Origin: JBBDMU01 sp040878115
Lineage (GTDB): Bacteria; Bacteroidota; Rhodothermia; Balneolales; Natronogracilivirgulaceae
NCBI GenBank assembly: GCA_040878115.1
Contig: JBBDMV010000066.1
Location: forward strand, 1 to 26,043
DNA length: 26,043 nucleotides
Reading direction: 5' to 3'
The notes beneath the pieces were generated by a model, which was not told the origin of the DNA, searched no databases, and saw nothing but the letters and a program-made list of their open reading frames with translations. The position numbers and the translations under genes were made by a program. Below are positions 24,267-26,043 of this stretch, piece after piece (position 1 is the stretch's first letter; the number at the start of each line of letters is the position of its first letter).

Positions 24267-24321
24267 CCCCCTCAAAAGAAGCTTCCGTTTGGCTTACTAC
24301 CCTCGTTGATGATATTCATGT

Positions 24322-24344
24322 TTAAAGGCCCTATCAACCTTTAA
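24322..24344. terminator. Possible bidirectional hairpin between convergent genes
   Basis: TTAAAGG (24322-24328) and CCTTTAA (24338-24344), 7-bp stem with a 9-nt loop. It sits 56 bases after the menC stop and overlaps the last codons and stop of the minus-strand oxidoreductase gene. The stem is weak and has no long T tract. Confidence 0.3.
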
Positions 24345-26007
24345 CCATGCACCCGCCTTCAATCACGGGTTCTGTTTCAAAACGTATTCGCTCTGACGGC
24401 ATTTCTTTTTCCTTTAGCGCAGGGGGATATTCATCGGTATCCACATCCACCTTCTGGCCATCGGCAATCAACTGGCTTCGAAGCCTGGAATAATCGAGAT
24501 CATGCAACCCGGACCCTTCCTCCAAAGATTGCACGGCGGCCGTCGCGGCAGATTGCCCCAGTAACATAAATACCGGTTCCATGCGAATTGACCCAAAAGC
24601 GATATGTGAAGATGACACGCCATTGCCACAAACCAGTAAGTTGGCGCACTCTTCCCGTTTTGGAAGCAGTGAACGATAAGAAAATGGATAAGGCCCTCTC
24701 GGTGATACTTCTATATTCCCTTCATTCTGCACACACCCGCCTTCAGAAATATATCGCTGCACGTTATGCGAGTCCATTTGGTAGGAACCGAGCCCTACCG
24801 GGTCTTCAGCCAAACGTAACCGCCGACAGTCATTTTCTGTCATCACATATTCACCGATCATACGGCGGGCCTCACGGACATAAATCTGCGTAGGCCAATT
24901 ATTATTATCGGTGAACTCATCCGCGGCCAAACCCCACTTGCTCACTTCTTCACGAATATCTGCAGGAATGCGGGGGTGGTTGGCCAGCGTCCACATCAGA
25001 CCTCTTTGATAATGCTCCTGACCATCCAGTATTTGTTCTCTTTTAGAATAGTTCCCGTCTGGATAATCATAGTTTACACCGATCTGATTGGTTGAGAAAC
25101 CCCACCGGTTGTTCGTGTCTGTTTTACGGTTGGGCATGGGCCCCGGAAGCCAGGGGACCCTGTTTTCTCCGGCCTCATAATTACGGAACAATAACTCATA
25201 CTGAAGTTCATCATACCCCTCCGGTTTTTCAAAGGGAACCTGGTTCTCAGCAACATCCGTAAGGCACATACGATAGCAATACGCTTGCACCCGGTGATCT
25301 CCTTCTCCATCCACACCCGGATTTTCATCATGCAGTTCGGGTAGAATTCCGCTATTCGGGTTTCCTGGTTCAATGTATGGATCCACAAATCCCGGTAAAA
25401 TATGATTTCTTGTCTGTACTTTCTGGATCCCATTCAACGTCTCATCATACTGGGCGTTCGCTTCACGCCCCACATGGTAAGACACCCCTGCCATCGCCAG
25501 CAAATCTCCTTCGTACGTAGCATCAATAAAAACCCGCCCCTTATACACGTTCCCTGCCTCTGTCTCAATAGCTGTAATCCTGTTTTCCCTTTTTTCGACC
25601 CCTCGTGAGCCCAATACCATGCGATCGTTCATAACAACAGGGACACCGGCTTCTTGCAGCATCTTTTGATAAACCTTCTTTGCCGCACCAGGTTCAAAGC
25701 CAAACATGCCGTCACTATCGGCAGGGAACAAAGGTCCCGCCTTTTCCATGTACTCATTCCGGCTTTCATAAACCCATGGCTTTTCAGCACGGTAATATTC
25801 GCGTACCTGACTGTAGAACTCCAATGACATTCCCCCAATGGTGCCTTCTATCCCGATATCCGTACGGCCTAAACCTCCCGTTGTTAACCCTCCCAGATGA
25901 TTGGAAGGCTCAACAATGATGACTGACCGGCCTTTGCGAGCGGTCGTTACTGCAGCAATAATGCCACCTGATGTGGCTCCATATACCACAAGGTCGTATT
26001 CCGTCAT
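24334..26007 (-). CDS. FAD-dependent oxidoreductase, FAD_oxidored (PF12831) type
   Basis: At least 557 residues. The N terminus is a Rossmann beta-alpha-beta dinucleotide site (YDLVVYGATSGGIIAAV, then Glu33 ending strand 2 in IIVEP) followed by LGGLTTGGLG. FIDATYEGDLLAMAGV (about 160-175) and the C-terminal block NLLVCGNGVSSSHIAFGSIRMEPVFMLLGQSAATAA complete the FAD fold, as in PF12831 proteins. Substrate unknown. In Bacteroidota such enzymes often accompany polysaccharide or sugar-acid genes, but no such neighbour is visible. The ATG at 26007 lies right before the fold, yet the frame stays open to the window end (codons for LLLPSYLVNGK precede it), so a longer form with a leader or signal segment is possible. 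It converges on menC with a 67-base spacer. Confidence 0.85.
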   Translation of the reverse strand: MTEYDLVVYGATSGGIIAAVTTARKGRSVIIVEPSNHLGGLTTGGLGRTDIGIEGTIGGMSLEFYSQVREYYRAEKPWVYESRNEYMEKAGPLFPADSDGMFGFEPGAAKKVYQKMLQEAGVPVVMNDRMVLGSRGVEKRENRITAIETEAGNVYKGRVFIDATYEGDLLAMAGVSYHVGREANAQYDETLNGIQKVQTRNHILPGFVDPYIEPGNPNSGILPELHDENPGVDGEGDHRVQAYCYRMCLTDVAENQVPFEKPEGYDELQYELLFRNYEAGENRVPWLPGPMPNRKTDTNNRWGFSTNQIGVNYDYPDGNYSKREQILDGQEHYQRGLMWTLANHPRIPADIREEVSKWGLAADEFTDNNNWPTQIYVREARRMIGEYVMTENDCRRLRLAEDPVGLGSYQMDSHNVQRYISEGGCVQNEGNIEVSPRGPYPFSYRSLLPKREECANLLVCGNGVSSSHIAFGSIRMEPVFMLLGQSAATAAVQSLEEGSGLHDLDYSRLRSQLIADGQKVDVDTDEYPPALKEKEMPSERIRFETEPVIEGGCMVKG

Positions 26008-26043
26008 TTTACCGTTTACAAGGTATGAAGGTAAAAGCAGCCC

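Overview
The window reads as a chromosomal segment of a Bacteroidota/Rhodothermota-Balneolota-type bacterium. The signs are a type III glutamine synthetase, a DUF6588-like exported protein, a dodecin, menaquinone genes, few Shine-Dalgarno sequences, and a TAnnTTTG -7 promoter element (TAACTTTG) on both strands of the glnN/menA divergent spacer. Genus and species cannot be fixed from this sequence. Almost everything is housekeeping. I see no CRISPR array, prophage, toxin-antitoxin pair, rRNA or tRNA.

Layout. 1-1009 is a long non-coding stretch with a dispersed repeat and two long hairpins. 1010-5008 holds rsmB and valS (+), separated by exactly 100 Ns, so the apparent 1332-codon reading frame across the gap is an assembly artefact. 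A four-helix-bundle (S23/IVP family) gene with imperfect terminal inverted repeats sits between valS and pcrA, and the right repeat appears to supply the pcrA start codon. Next on the + strand come an outer-membrane beta-barrel candidate (8015-9538), lon (9722-12238), rsgA (12239-13147, in the same frame as lon directly after its stop) and a DUF6588-like exported protein (13334-14410).

14411-14741 is a convergent spacer with a second copy of the dispersed repeat and a 15-bp inverted repeat. On the minus strand follow polA, an ABC permease and ATPase pair with an ATGA overlap, a dodecin, and glnN with its own intrinsic terminator. A divergent promoter region (22010-22330) leads to menA and menC (+), two menaquinone steps. 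These converge on a minus-strand FAD-dependent oxidoreductase of unknown substrate, whose frame stays open to the window end.

Gene themes are translation and ribosome maturation (RsmB, ValRS, RsgA), DNA repair and replication (PcrA, Pol I), protein quality control (Lon), nitrogen assimilation (GlnN), respiratory quinone synthesis (MenA, MenC) and envelope proteins. The most unusual parts are the small S23 element at the valS/pcrA junction, the two-copy structured intergenic repeat, and the lon-TAA-TTG-rsgA junction.
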